From: Sphagnum magellanicum
Taxonomy: Eukaryota > Streptophyta > Sphagnopsida > Sphagnales > Sphagnaceae
NCBI GenBank assembly: GCA_021904315.1
Contig: CM038919.1
Coordinates: 558,001-622,000 of the forward strand
Direction: 5' to 3'
Length of the DNA stretch: 64,000 bases
Shown here in pieces: positions 1 to 12,593 of this stretch. Made by a program: the position numbers and the translations under genes. Each line of letters begins with the position of its first letter. Position 1 is the first letter of the stretch. The notes below the pieces were generated by a model. It was not told where the DNA came from, did no database searches, and worked only from the letters and a program-made list of their open reading frames with translations.

Positions 1-383
1 AAAATTTGCCAAGGTGATCAGTGATGAGCCACTCTACCTTACTAGTAATCAGTGATAGTTTTTTCAACAAATTTTGTAATTTTTACACAAAGAAATTAAG
101 ATTTTAAATTTCTTTTGGGAGGATTGTGTTTTCCTGTGGGAATGAAATTTTTTTTCTATTTAAAAAAAACTTCCTCAAATTTTTGATATCACAAAATAGA
201 AGAAAAAACTCTGCTCGTAATGGTCTGTAGTCTGTTCCTGTTGATTCAGCAGCTTTTCAGGCACTCTTAAAGGGCTGAAGCAGGCAGTCATTTCTTACTT
301 TCCTACCCTTCTTTAAGACGGACCCATGCTACCGAGCCCTAAATTTGAAGGACCCACGCGCTCTTCACCTGTGAAAGACTGCT

Positions 384-511
384 CCAGAAACGACCCTTCA
401 CATTGAAAGGGTGATCACACCAGCGTCCTTCAAATTTTTAAAACTCTCCAGAAACTACCCTTCACATTGAAAGAGTGATCACAAAAGTGTCCTTCAAAAT
501 TTTAAGACTCT
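384..511. repeat. 64-bp tandem duplication, two copies
   Basis: Copy 1 is 384-447 and copy 2 is 448-511. Both begin ccagaaac and contain the shared core cccttcacattgaaag followed by gtgatcaca. They differ at a handful of positions, so the duplication is not very recent. Function unknown. Confidence 0.75.
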
Positions 512-2784
512 TCATAAGTCTCTCCCATGTGAAAACAAACAAGTATGGCCTTGAAGTATATTAACCCCTAAATGCTAGATAAGTTCAAAAATGATTTTAA
601 ATATAATTTCAAATGGGCTGAAAATTTGAATATTTCTCAATGTGTTTTAGGGGTTGCAACTTGTTTGGGGCTTTTCACAAGCTTTCAAATAGTATACTGA
701 TTAGCTATTTTCACATATACTTGTGTGCAACAGAAATAAGTGTATGCATTGGGCCTTCAGCTAGTTATGTAGTGAACCTAGCCGCTTGCACTTAGGATTA
801 CATCAACAAAGGTGCACTCTTACATAATGTGGGTGTAGTTTACTTGTCCTCGGTCATTAGATCATTGAATTCACTATATTCCCATTAGGTCCTATTTATT
901 AAAACTAGTGAATTTACTCAAAATCTAATGAAATCATGGCATACAGAGACATATTTTATTGCAGTGATGTGGAGAGTCATAACTGAATAGCAAAGGGTTA
1001 ACTCTCTAAAGTCATTTATGACTTTACTAAAAATTCTATATCGATGAGATCATTTTGAAATTGTAGCCTATTTCCAAGGATCCTTAAATTCACATTCCAA
1101 AACTTGGAAAGTTTGATGCTTACTTGAAGACCCACATTTTGATTTGAACTTATAAAAAACAAATAGTACCTTACTTGATGAACGTGGTGCCATATTAACA
1201 AGTATGGATAAGGGCATTGTCAAAAGTCTTTTTTGGTTATGGAAGTTCTAGATTCAATCTTCTGCAACACTTGCCTAATCCTATCTGAACTTAATTTAAC
1301 TTTGCTATATATCATAATCACTTGCTTGATTTTGGCTGAAATTTCTGTGCGAATTTTGAATCCAATCATTGGATTTGTAATCACATTTGTGAATCAGTAA
1401 GTTGAATCAGTTTTCTAACTAACATTTCGGATAGAGATAAAATGATTGAGAAAATGGCTTAGACTTTTAAGGGCTAAAGGCTGCATCAAATGTTGCATAT
1501 CTCTTAATCTCATCTCTTTAAAAAAATCAACACATATGAAAAGTAATATAACTTTCAAACACTAAAAAAAATACTAATAATTATATATCTTTGAGGACCT
1601 TTTTGCGATTCACATCTTTGCATGCAATGTATATTTGCTCTCAATCTAGCAATGGTGCAGGCGCCATGGGTGATAATCTGTTTTATAGGTTTGTTTGTTT
1701 GTCATGTTGAGATATCCCAAATTACAATGTCCCTTGTCTTGCTCTTGGTATTGTTGGAAAGCCCCAAATGAGTAGTGGAAGGGCTTGCCAACTCTTCTGA
1801 AATCTCATTTATCCCCTTTCTCCTGGAGGAAGCGGATTTGGAAATTTAATAGCCCTAACCTCATTCCCCCAAGAAATAAATTTTCTTAGGGAGAAGGGAA
1901 TCAATTTTTTTTGGGGAACAATTTTTCTTAAGGAGCAAGTTTTTTAATGTTTAAAAAGAAATTAGAAGAGATACATTTTGTTCAAATCAAACGCTCTTTA
2001 TATTACTATAAGATTTTTAAAATATAAATATCAAAAATGATCTTGGATTTCAATTTGAGATAATTTGAGGTTAGGAGCTAAAAGTTATGACAAAAAAAAA
2101 AGCAAAGGATCAAAATTTTCAAGTCCCCTTGCTCCCCTAGGGATAAAGAGACCAAATTGCCATTGAGAACATGGGGATTGAAGTTTGACCCTTGGCTTTT
2201 GTTTTTGCCATAACTTTTATCTCATAGCTTTGACTAAAAAATGCAAGAACATTTTGGGTATCTATGTTATGAGAACTTTCCAGTGGTTTAAATAATATTT
2301 GATTTGAACAAAGTGCATCCCTTATATTTTCTTCTCAAATATTTGGGAACTTCTTCAGTGGGATAACTTAGTGCCCTTTTTGGGGAAAGTTGCTCCTCTT
2401 TTTCTCAAAAAAATTGCTCCATAAGAGAACAGGATTGAGACTACCATTTTGCCTTCTCCACAAGAAAATTTCTTTTCTTCCTAAAGCATTTAGGTTGAAG
2501 AGGTTGCTCATAAACTATTTTTTTTCATTCATGGAATAAATAAATAAATAAAACTTGAACCTTGTATTTTTTATTCTAATCAGCAGTTCATTTATTTTTT
2601 CTTGAAAATACTATATCAGAAAGATATTTAAAATAATATTAATAATTCGAGCACAATCCAAAAAAATTTGAAATATTTTTCTTGCGTGGCATTGTCCTGC
2701 AACTATGGTGAGACTGGTGTCACATTTAACTTGTAATGTTTGCCTGCTTGCGCATGTTCACTAATGTGGAATAAAAAGCATGTT

Positions 2785-3123
2785 GTAGTACCTTTCCAGG
2801 TTTGGCAAAAATTATATTATTTTTAGATGCCAAAATTTTAGAAAATTAAACTCCCTTTTTGCTGAAAATTTAAGAAACTATTGTTTATTGATGGCGAAAT
2901 TTCAAGAATTCAAAAAATAAAAAAATTGTTATAAGGTAGTTTTAGGATGTTAGTATGTATATTATTGCATGTACATTAAGTGATTTCAGGCTGTTGTTGA
3001 ATATTTTTAATTTAAATAAAATTTCATCAAAAATTCCCAAAAAAAAATTTTTGACATGAAAATCAGTTTTCCTAAATAAGATAATTATTCAACAACGAGA
3101 TGCCGAACCTGAAAAGGTACTAC
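2785..3123. mobile_element. MITE-like element with 23-bp terminal inverted repeats
   Basis: The 23 bp at 2785-2807 (begins gtagtacctttcc) are the reverse complement of 3101-3123 with only two mismatches. The enclosed 339 bp is AT-rich and non-coding. That size and structure fits a miniature inverted-repeat transposable element. I see no clear target-site duplication next to the repeats, so the superfamily cannot be assigned. Confidence 0.5.
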
Positions 3124-4900
3124 GATATTAGGTGTTAGGCATATATACCTATGTACTCTACAATTAAAACCCTGCTCGGATTTCTGAAGTGTCTCTGGAG
3201 GGTACAAAGACCTTTAATGGGTAGCTCTAAAAAAACTCAAAGATCTGAATGGAAGAACCTGAACCTACGCTTAACTACCGGTTCTTCAACAAAACGTACC
3301 AGTTCTTTGAAAATTTTGCAACTGGCAGTTATTTTATTTTCAATTAAAAAGAAAAACCTGGAACCAGGTGTTCTCCAGTTTTGAAAAAAAAAATTCGAAC
3401 TTAAAATTAGAATTAGAGGGTTTTAGAGTTTACGGTTATAACTTTGTCCCCAAAATTCTGCCCCTGGCATTAGCCCAGCCCAAAAATGATGACAAACAGT
3501 TTTGGAAATAAAAAGTTTCATGCATCCATTGAGAAGGCTCAGCATGCACTTATCATGGGCCCTGTTTTTTCCTTTTTGAGGTTGGGTGGGATGAGGGAAG
3601 TTTTTTTTTTGGTTTTTCTTCCTTTTTCTCAATGTGTTCTCAACATTTTTCCATCAAATTCTCAAAGGGTTCTCAAGTTCTCAAAGTGTTCCCAAATGAG
3701 TTCGTCAAGATGTTCCCAATAGCACCTCAACTTTATCCCTTATGGTTTGCCCAGAGTTCTATTCTCATGTATATAAACTGGAAATGTATGCTAAAGGGGA
3801 GCACATTTGTTTCTATTTTGCAACTAGGGTCCAAAAAGGTGCTCCTACTGGGGGCATGGACAATGTTCCAAAAACTTTGCTGATTGGCCAATCAACATGA
3901 CTCCTTCACTGAAATAAAAAGAAAAGTGTGAGTGACCCATGAGCTAATTAATATGAATCACACTATCCAGTTTCCAGTTCTTCCCAAAAGAATTCAAAGC
4001 CCAGTCCAGTTCCCAAGTAGAAACCTGAACTTGTTTTTATGAGATATTAAGCTTGGCACCAATGTAGGAGTCACAGCTGAAAAAACTTGGGGCCGACTTT
4101 GAGCATTTTGGGCTTGTTTTTTGGCCCCCAAGTTACTAACAGATGCTAAAACATTGACGCCAGGATATTAATATATGCTGGAACATTGGCCCAAGGGCTG
4201 CAAATTGGCTTCCCAAATTCGTTGGCATCCCTTTTTTTTTTAGCCTTGGAGGCCATAAAATTCAGCATTTATTAGTAACTTGGGGCAGATTTAAAAGATT
4301 TTAAAAATTCCAGCCTTGACTCCTTGTGTAAAGTGGGCCTAAGGGTTGGGTTGGATATGGCAAAGAATTGGACTGGGCCAATCCAAGTGCAGAGAATCAG
4401 CCAGGCCCACCAACCTTGCCATCAATGGTGGAGATTGAACCTAAAGGGAAGAGCCAGTGAGGCCAGGTCTTCTCCCTCTCTAGTTAACAAGCATAGTAAC
4501 TTTGCCTTTTATGACAGGTTCCAAAATTGCAAACTATAAACTTCTCTTCTTACTAGTTCTAGAAGAGTGTTTATTTTTCAATTTTGTAATGTAGCTGAGG
4601 TGGTGATCATCAGTAAGACGAATGAAGAAAATGATGAAAGCACAAAAAAAAGAAAAAGAAAAAAGGGCATCCTTTCATATTATTTGCTACTGGAAAATAG
4701 TGCAAAAATCACCAGATTTCTCTACATGGATCAAGTAATGGTAGCCTAAAATATACAAGGATATATTTTTTAAACTCCTGTCATATTTTGGTAATATCCA
4801 TTTTTATTTTCTAAATAGACTAATGGATGATTGCCACCTCGACTACATTGCAAAATTGAAGAAAGAGAAATAGAAAAGCACTCATTGGGCAGAGCCAACA

Positions 4901-5913
4901 AAAGAATAGTAGAAGTACTTAAGGAGATTGATTACGTAGTGCGTGGTGGGTATGCCAACAATTAGCGCCGCGCCAGCAGCTCAAAGTGGCGCTAGCTAAA
5001 AGTGCGGCCAAAATTGTCCAATGATGAAAGTAGTGTTAAAGCAGCTGCAGGCCGCAGGCTGCCTGCCCGCTTGCCTGCCTGCCTCCCTCTTGTGGTACTA
5101 GCCTCTACAGGCTACTTACTCCACTTCCGCCTTCAACGTTCTGTTGCCCCGCAGTCAGTGTGCACCCCATGCCCTAGCCCCTCTTCTTTCACATCTCTTT
5201 GCATCTCCCTGCCAGCTCTATCTGCTTGTCAATCAATTCTCTCTTTGTAGGTACTTGGGTTGTTGCTGCTGCTCTCTTTACAATACCACACACCCCTTGT
5301 ATGTAAATGTTAATGTTTTGTTTGTTCAGCTGACGACCCACTTTCTTTTTCTTTTTTTTCTCTTTTTTTCCTTGTTTTTTTGTGTTAGCTGGTTTTCTGG
5401 AGTTCTCTTGTTCTCTTGTTCTCTTGGTTTCTTTTTGTTGTGCCGAATTGTAATAAGTGAGGAGGAGGAGGAGGAGGAGGAGGAGGAGGAAGAGGTGACA
5501 TCCTAGCTTGTGAACATGCTAAAATTTTGAGAGCAATAAGTGGTTTTGTTTGTTGTGTGATTTGGTTTTCTTTCATGGAGTGATCGGAGTAGTCGTACTA
5601 GTACTATTAGTGATGTTGTTGGTCTCGTGTAGTTCGTTGGGTAGTCATGATCAGGTAGCAGCAGCTGCGGTGGTTTTGGACTTGACAGCAGGATGAGGAG
5701 CAGGAGCAATATTTGGTGCTGGCAATTTGGGAGAGCCACAGGAGGCAGAGAATCGGAGGAGGACGAGGAGCAGGAGCTGAAGCAGCTGCAGCAGGAGGAG
5801 GAGAATGAGAAGAAGGAAGGAATAAAAGGACGCTGGAGATGGTGAAGAAACTAGTCAGCAATAATATTGGGTCGTCGAAGCTCGTGGAGTTTTTGTGAGA
5901 TTTGGGGTTTTTG
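4901..5913 (+). promoter_or_regulatory. Promoter and 5' leader region of the membrane-protein gene
   Basis: This stretch precedes the start codon at 5914. It changes from AT-rich DNA to GC- and CT-rich sequence around 4960-5250, then has a pyrimidine-rich tract (about 5340-5440), a GGA repeat (5459-5491) and a purine-rich CAG/GGA-rich leader (about 5640-5860). Such CT/GA-rich leaders are common in plant promoters and 5' UTRs. The transcription start cannot be placed. Open frames here (for example 5002-5506) are simple-sequence artefacts. Confidence 0.4.
5459..5491. repeat. GGA trinucleotide microsatellite
   Basis: About ten tandem GAG/GGA units, nearly perfect, in the leader region of the gene starting at 5914. 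Confidence 0.9.
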
Positions 5914-8636
5914 ATGGGGCATCCGTATCATTATAACTCGCATCATGAAGCAGCAGCTGCAGCTCATGGTACTACTCCCCGGATGCGTTGCTCTTTCAAG
6001 CGAGCGACGGCCGTTGTTTGCGGGGGTAACCTCGTGGTGCTGCTGTACCTGTTACATTCTCTGCTTGTCCCCCTGTACATTCGCCCTGGAGCTTCCCATT
6101 CCTCCATCGTCCTCATCCGCCAGAACGGTTTGTCTTCTTTTTTCTCTCCCTCTTTTTTAGGTTTTTCCTTTGGATCCTCAGGTTAGGAGGTTTCCTGGTT
6201 GTGCAAGCCGTTGATCCTCCCTCCTTTCATGCTGGGAGAAAGCACCCATTGAGCAAAATGGCGGTTCTATTATTTCCGAGATGGTAATGGAGGGGGCAGC
6301 AAAACCTTGCCCAAAATGCTACTGCGGGATGTTAGCAATGGAAGGGGTAGCAAAGCCTGAACCCTAAAATGTCACCATTGGATGTAGATCTGAGAAATCC
6401 ATCACCAGGAGGAATTTAAACCATTCAGGGATCAACAATCGTAGCTGGAGCTTTCTTTTAGGTATGGAGAGAATTGCAGTTTTTTATGGCGAAAGCTGGT
6501 GGGATTGCAGGCACTTTGATGCCAACAGTAATGAAATATACTCAAGCACAATTGTATCGCATTAAGGAGGCAAATAAAGCACGCCAGGCTGCTCAGCCTC
6601 TGAAGCTGATTGAACGAGTGAGCATTCATTCACAATCAATCTCAGGACTTGATGTGTTGTTTGCTGTTGAGTGCAGCTTGCAAATTAATTCTTGTTTCTT
6701 TGTGCACATTTGTTCCCAATTACAGAGGCAATGGGCTGACCGGCTGCTTTGCTGGATGGGTAGGTGAAGGAGCTCCAACAAGAATCACAAGTGGTGGCAA
6801 TGGATAGTAGTGCAGAGAATGCAGCAGCTGTGCTATCCCATCACTTTAAAGAAAAACTTTACTTCGATCATTTTCAAGGTCTGAAGCATGAATAAGGATG
6901 CTCCATCCATCTCTGCAAGTCATCAAAGAACTCCACAGTGATTGAATTGATCTGCAATATTATCCCTGAGCTAGTTATTACCAGATTAAGGGATTCATAA
7001 AATCTGTCGAATCCTGATGATCAAATCCTGATGTAACCTTGGAAACCCCAATTTCTTTGCTGGATTAAACAATCAATGAAAAGTATTCATAACATGATAG
7101 AAATGAGAGAAGAAGAAGCTGTACTTGTGTCAGCATGAGCATTAGGTCATCAAGAAAAAGAAGTTTTTTGTGGAGGTTTACTGCCCTTCTGACAATGGCT
7201 GTTATTCTTTGTATACAGCCTTCTTTGTACCTCCACAAAGAACTCCATCAAGCTGACCATCTTTTTGTGAGTTGTACACATACAAATAATGTGGAGCTAG
7301 TTAAGAAGTTTGATCATTCTCTGAATTGTGTTTGCATCAGCAGAAGAAGTACCCTTTGTTGACGAAGTGGCGCTTGTCGAAGCTTCAAATACGTTCATTG
7401 AAGAGGAAGGCAGTGGTCTACTTCCAAGTAGATCTGAGATTGGTAAGCACTACTACATCCTACAGCCATTTGTGTTATGAAGATTATTTGTCCTACCATC
7501 AGTTGACACACTGCTGGAGGCTTGAAGACAGGATTTCTGCTGCAAATTTGGATGGCTGGGATGCTTTGGTTCCATTACAGTGATTTCTAACACTGCATAA
7601 TTTTCTTGACACAAGACTCAAAGTAGTGCTTTCCCATTGTTGGGTGAGGAACATGAGGTGTTTTGAATGTGACATCTGCTGCCAAATAGCATAGCTGATT
7701 AATGTCGCCTGTTCATGTGCATGGGTGCAGAAGATGGGATAATTCCAGGGAGACCTCTGCCAGAGGAATGTCATGCAGAGGCACATACAGACTATGATGG
7801 GGCAGCAGTGCGCTGGGGTCTAACACATCATGTTGACAGTGCTGCAGACTGCTGTCAGGCATGTTTGGACCAGGCCCGCAGTGCTGAGGGAGACAGCAAA
7901 AAGTGCAATGTGTGGGTGTACTGCCCTTCTGAAGAAGGCTGTTTTTCTCCAGATATCTATGAGCACAAGCACCAGGAATGTTGGTTGAAACAGGTCAGTT
8001 GTGCAATTGGGATTGTTCTTGCTCTCCAGCCTTCTCATTTTTCTGCCTTTGGCAGATGCCCCTTCAATTTTAGTACAATTAGGTCAGCAGAAAAGAATGT
8101 ACAGATGTGGGCATGAGTGAAAGGATTAGCACATTCACATGAAGCTACCTATATATTGCTATAGCTGATTCAAATCTGCAGAGCAAATGCATAGCAAGCT
8201 CTGCTCTATGTCCCATCAAAACCTGTTTTGAGACTACCTATTTCTATCTTCTATGCAAGAACACACCAATGCCATATACCTCTATATGCCTTGTGATACA
8301 ATTCGAGAGTAATGGAGGGCCTGAAGTATGGTTCAGGATTTACCATCTAGTTTCAGAGCTTTCAAATACTCATGGCTTGACACCCATCTCTTCAAGAAAT
8401 TCTGGAGCCCTAAGTTGGAACTTCAGTTTATTTAGATAGCAAAATATAGTCAAATTCTGCTGGCCTAGTTTGATGCATCTTTTAGGAACCAAATGCAGTG
8501 TTCTAAATGCTCATGGTGGGGATGGCAGTCAGATGAACCAAAGCTTAACTTCAAGGGGCGATATGATGAGGAATATCGAAATGATCATCCAAATGCCCCT
8601 ATCGTTGTTCCCTGGGTAGCAGGTGTCATTCAGTGA
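5914..8636 (+). CDS. Conserved plant single-pass membrane protein with Cys-rich (PAN/apple-like) C-terminal domain, six exons
   Basis: The proposed exons are 5914-6127, 6511-6617, 6764-6878, 7344-7442, 7731-7993 and 8499-8636. All junctions are GT/AG and the phases join into 311 codons plus TGA. The start is the ATG giving MGHPYHYNSHHE. Residues about 31-55 form a hydrophobic anchor after a basic stretch, which suggests a type II membrane protein. Exons 2-3 encode a charged helical stretch, exon 4 an acidic linker. Exon 5 carries the diagnostic part: GRPLPEECHAEAHTDYDGAA, then CCQAC, KKCNVWVYCP and GCFSPDIYEHKH. Exon 6 ends PIVVPWVAGVIQ. From memory this matches an uncharacterised plant family with one N-terminal membrane segment and the same ending. 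The 465-bp intron 3 may hide a further exon, because relatives as I recall them have an extra helical segment there. The acceptor of exon 2 could also be at 6529. The function is unknown. Confidence 0.75.
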
Positions 8637-9052
8637 TCTGTGCTTCCTGTGGCTTAATCACTTACAATCTGCTAGAACTTAGGTTATGCCTCACACTGTA
8701 TATCATTTCCAATGTGTTTTTAGAGCAACGTGTGCCCCTTATGTTTTTGTCTCAGAGACACAAGCTTGGATTTTAGTGGGTCTAAATGGTGGTTGATTTG
8801 TAGAAACATGTATTTGGAATTACTGGCCAGCTTTAGTGCAACCTTTCCGGTCCTTCTTTGAACTGCATAATGTGTGTCACTGAGCCCCCATTGTGTCCCA
8901 AGGCCAAAAAGCTCTGCTTTGCAGATCCACATTTCTTTTCTAAGGAGAAAAAGTATCAGACCAGATAAGTTGGCATCCTGCACTATAGCTGTACTCTATA
9001 ACCCATTAACTGTGCTGATTCAAGAGGTCCAGACCGACACTGATTAATGCAG

Positions 9053-9194
9053 GTTGATTGCTGAAATCTCTCCACATGGCAAAGTGGGTATTATGGATTC
9101 CCTCTTGCATGCACCTAGGAATGCCTTCAAGTTTGGTGCAGTCTGGCAGGAGGAGCCTGAATTGCTAAGTTTTTTTATTGACAACGCTTGGTGA
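9053..9194 (+). CDS. Possible unassigned 3' terminal exon
   Basis: A splice-acceptor-like taatgcag at 9045-9052 is followed by about 46 open codons ending in TGA at 9192-9194. The peptide has ordinary protein composition and includes ISPHGKVGIMDSLL and FKFGAVWQEEPELL. It does not join in phase to the last exon of the preceding gene. I do not recognise the family. It could be the tail of another isoform, a separate small gene, or a gene fragment left by a transposon. Confidence 0.25.
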
Positions 9195-11961
9195 AGGCAT
9201 TGTGATCTGTGTACCTCTGAGCTTCAGATGGGTAGGTTGAGCTACCTGAAGGAAAGAGGAGGGCCAAGGCTTGATGAAGGATTGGCATGAATGAATGTGT
9301 TCAGGCAGAAACCTGATTCCTCCACAAACCTGAAACCTTCCACAAAACCCTCTTGAAATCAGACTGTCTTTCTCAGGATCTGTTGTTGCTTTTCCCTTTC
9401 AATACTATGGGCTTTTGCTTGTCTTTGTTGGTGTGTGAGATTTCACTGTATCCTTGTAGCAGAGATGTGTAAACCTGAACCGAAATTATTTACTTGCAAG
9501 TGCATCCCGGCCCAGGAAATCAAGCTTCTAAATGCAATGAGGGACTTGTAAAACTGTTTTGTACTATTGATGATCAAGTGTGTGGCCATTATGTTTGGAT
9601 ATGGTCCCAGTGATGGGCACCCAGCAAGGATGAGGCTTTTCGATGAGATTAAGGTATTGGGTGGCAGCTTCAATGATTTAATAGAAAATTCATGTTCAAC
9701 AGACACGTCTCTTATCAGTAGTATTATGAGTATGATACTAATTGGAAGATTATGTTGTTTAATGTGATCAAGAAAATGACATAATTCGTCACCTCAGACT
9801 TGTGTGTAAGGTTTTAATTTCTGTGCCAAGAAGATTTGATGGGAGTGTAGGATGCTTGATGTATGAGATCTGTCTAATTTGTTCATTCTTGAAGCCAGCT
9901 CTTTGCCACTTTTTCTGCCTGGAGAACAATGGTATCTGGTTATTGGTCTGTTGGTAAAATGTGTAGTGAATTCTCAATCCATGACAAGCCTGTTATGGTA
10001 AGCCTGTCAACACACTAAACATAGTTATAGGGAGTGCACCCATTACATTTTTTAACGTTGATGATCATGTTAAATGAGGATCCTTGTAATGGAAAGCTGA
10101 TGGTTATGTTAAATTTTGGATGAATGATATGGACATATAATTAATTATGAAAACAAAGTCAGCTGGGGATGAGATTTCCGCAATTTGAGGAACCATAGAA
10201 ATAGACTTAATATTCCCTCAAAATCTTTTATGCTTCCGTAGTCTCTCCTTGCCAACAAATAACGAACTACACAAGTAATGTGCTAGGACCCTGATTGTTA
10301 ATACTAAGAATAAAAACTCCTTGTAACTTGCATGTAGCATGTAAGTATTAGTTCATGCAAACATGCAACTCAGGGTTTTTTCTTTTCAAATTCCTCAAGT
10401 AAGTCCACTGCCAAGGATCCCCAGCATTAGTTAGCATTAAATGGCAACTGTCCTTCTTAAGCTATAGCAGTTTCACAAGAGTGCTGCTACAATTGGTGAC
10501 CTAGGAAGTGCATAGGTCTAGATGTGACTAATTTAATTTTTTATTTCAAAATATGTGTAAAAAATCCCTAAAAAATGACAATTGTTTCATTTATTTTTTC
10601 ACTTTCTGAAAAAAAATTCACCAAATTGCAAGAATTCGCCAAAAAGAAGCACTGATGCAACTCTTTTTTTTAAATTCAAGGCATTGATTTGAAAAATCTT
10701 ATTCATCACAATTTTTTTCTTTGCACCTAGGGACAGAGTTAAGATGTTGTAAAAATTTAAGTGACAATTTACTGAAGTTAACCCTAGTGTACTGAAGTTA
10801 GGTTTATTTTCATCCCTATTTTTTTTATAAATCCCATAGATCCTCTATCTGTGTGTATATTTTTTATACAACCCTTGTCTGTAAGTACCCCAGTTTATAA
10901 TGGGGTTATTAGTCCAAGTTGAAAATGGTGATAAATTGTAGGCTCAAGGGGGCTTGGTTTTTTTCTTTTGGGGGAGGGGGGGGGAGGGGGATTTTTTGAT
11001 TTTTTGGTTCCCATCAAGTTCTTGTAAAGTCCCCAAAATGTTCCTCAAGTTCCCAAAGTGTTCCATAAGACATTTCTCAATAGCATTGTGGACACATCCC
11101 CTCACTGTCTTTTCCTTTGCTAACCTGAACGCTCCCAGAGAGAGACATGCAATCCTCTCCTTTTCTTAGGCCTTGGCCCTAAGATTGATAAATCTTAGAT
11201 AGTGTTCACACATATGTGGTTTGAGTCTTTGTTTGGGTTCTGTTCACACTGGCAGAGTCTTGTGTGAGGGTTAGAGTTGTTTTGAAGTCTTTCTCTGCCT
11301 ATAAGGGAGAGGTGCGGGGATGCACCTTTTTATTCGGTGCCACATTTTGTGGAATGTTTCCCAGGTGTTGTGGTCTGAAGTCCAAACTGTGAGTTCATTT
11401 TTGGGGAACTTCACATTTCCTAATTCAACTGTTGCTGGTCTGACCCTTGCCGAAAGGGACAAAGCCACTATGGGATGAGATCCTTGACATTGTCATGTTG
11501 TAGCTAATATGTATGTATTATCAATATGGCCTTTGTTCCGATGGCAGCACTTGCAGATTATGAAAATGCAAAAGGTTCTCGTGTCTGGTGCCCTGTTAAG
11601 TATGGAATATGTAATGCAGTTGCACACAGGCATTACATGTTGCAAAACACCCACCACAAGGCAGACCTTGTACAGACTGAAATTTCCCACTATGCCTGGA
11701 AGGTCAATCTGTACAGGTCTACTCATGCTTTACACAGTGTAAATGTCCTATTCCCAGGGCTTTACCCCTACACAAAAATGGCCAAGATGTGTCACAATCC
11801 TATCCTAATGTGAAAAGCCTAAGTAGCCTAGAATATAGGCTAGGTGGCCTAAGATGAACATTGTAGGTAACATATGAAAAAGGTTAACAAATTTGAATTA
11901 GGTTATGTGAAAGAAGCTTAGATAGCCTAGGCTGGTTGAAATTGAGTAGGTTGGTATCAAT
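9195..11961. other. Intergenic DNA between the membrane-protein gene and the retrotransposon
   Basis: No supported gene is seen. There is a G-run near 10970-10990, and a stretch of repeated 'ttccc/ttctc aagt' phrases at about 11010-11090 that resembles 3630-3720, which suggests two copies of an old repeat. The open frames around 11500-11810 lie on both strands and match nothing I recognise. Confidence 0.5.
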
Positions 11962-11965
11962 TCCT
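11962..11965. repeat. Target-site duplication, left copy (TCCT)
   Basis: The four bases before the TG of the left LTR match the four bases after the CA of the right LTR (22183-22186). Ty3/gypsy elements normally make 5-bp duplications, and the fifth base does not match, so this is supportive but not decisive. Confidence 0.55.
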
Positions 11966-12418
11966 TGTCGTGACGTGTAGTGTCGTAACGTACGGTGTCG
12001 TAAGGATGTAAATACGTAATAAATCTTACTAAACAAAAAGATTAAAGCCAATCAAATGTATAAACTAATCAACTAAAAAGAGATGCATGCACACCTATAT
12101 ATACAATGCACAAGTGAGGCTGAGATGAAATTCTAATGAAATGCAAAGCAAGAAAGAAATGAAATGTATGTAAACGATGACCGTGCAATGGCCGCCGTGA
12201 GCATCTAGAAAATCTTAGCTTATGATGGAGGAAACTCTTGACAAAGGAATTCTAGAAAAACTAAAGGAGAAAGGAAGGTTTGGACCTTTTATACCGTCGT
12301 CAACAAACCCTAAGTATCTAATAGCGTACAGTCGCCTAAGACCGTACATCAACCTTAAAATACACATGGGCATGCCCGTAACTGGCCATCATGTATGAGG
12401 CCATGTACGGGCATGACA
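11966..12418 (-). repeat. 3' LTR of the retrotransposon, 453 bp
   Basis: It begins TGTCGTGACG and ends GGGCATGACA on the plus strand. Positions 12137-12418 are gap-free homologous to 21901-22182 at the other end of the element. Positions 11966-12134 are repeated at 12421-12589, after a two-base AC spacer. No equivalent of that first 169 bp is visible next to the homologous part of the right LTR. Confidence 0.8.
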
Positions 12419-12420
12419 AC

Positions 12421-12589
12421 TGTCGTGACGTGTAGTGTCGTGACGTACGGTGTCGTAAGGATGTAAATACGTAATAAATCTTACTAAACAAAAAAATTAA
12501 AACCAATCAAATGTATAAACTAATCAACTAAAAAGAGATGCATGCACACCTATATATACAATGCACAAGTGAGGCTGAGATGAAATTCT
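12421..12589 (-). repeat. Truncated second LTR copy next to the 3' LTR
   Basis: These 169 bp repeat the first 169 bp of the adjacent LTR (11966-12134) with about three transitions. The two copies are joined by LTR end, AC, LTR start. A short spacer between abutting LTR ends is what two-LTR circle junctions or tandem LTR recombination products look like. The repeat stops where the polypurine tract region begins. Confidence 0.7.
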
Positions 12590-12593
12590 CATT

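Larger units (their letters stand above)
1..4900. other. Non-coding intergenic DNA
   Basis: No convincing coding region is seen: the open frames are short, AT-rich and without recognisable motifs. The stretch holds a 64-bp tandem duplication near 384-511, a MITE-like element at 2785-3123, and poly-A/T-rich sequence elsewhere. A short sequence near 4573-4615 (Gs and Ts around a 'tgatgtagc'-like core) and its inverted relative near 4820-4860 recur elsewhere in the window and look like pieces of a dispersed repeat family. Confidence 0.6.

Noticed and set aside
5002-5861. Several 80-120 codon frames upstream of the membrane-protein gene
   Set aside because: Biased by CT-rich and GGA-rich simple sequence (runs of Phe/Leu or Glu); this is the promoter/leader.
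8720-8983. 87-codon minus-strand frame after the membrane-protein gene
   Set aside because: No recognisable motif and no splice or promoter context.
11493-11813. Overlapping 77-95 codon frames on both strands
   Set aside because: No family recognised; both strands open over the same bases, with no gene-like context.
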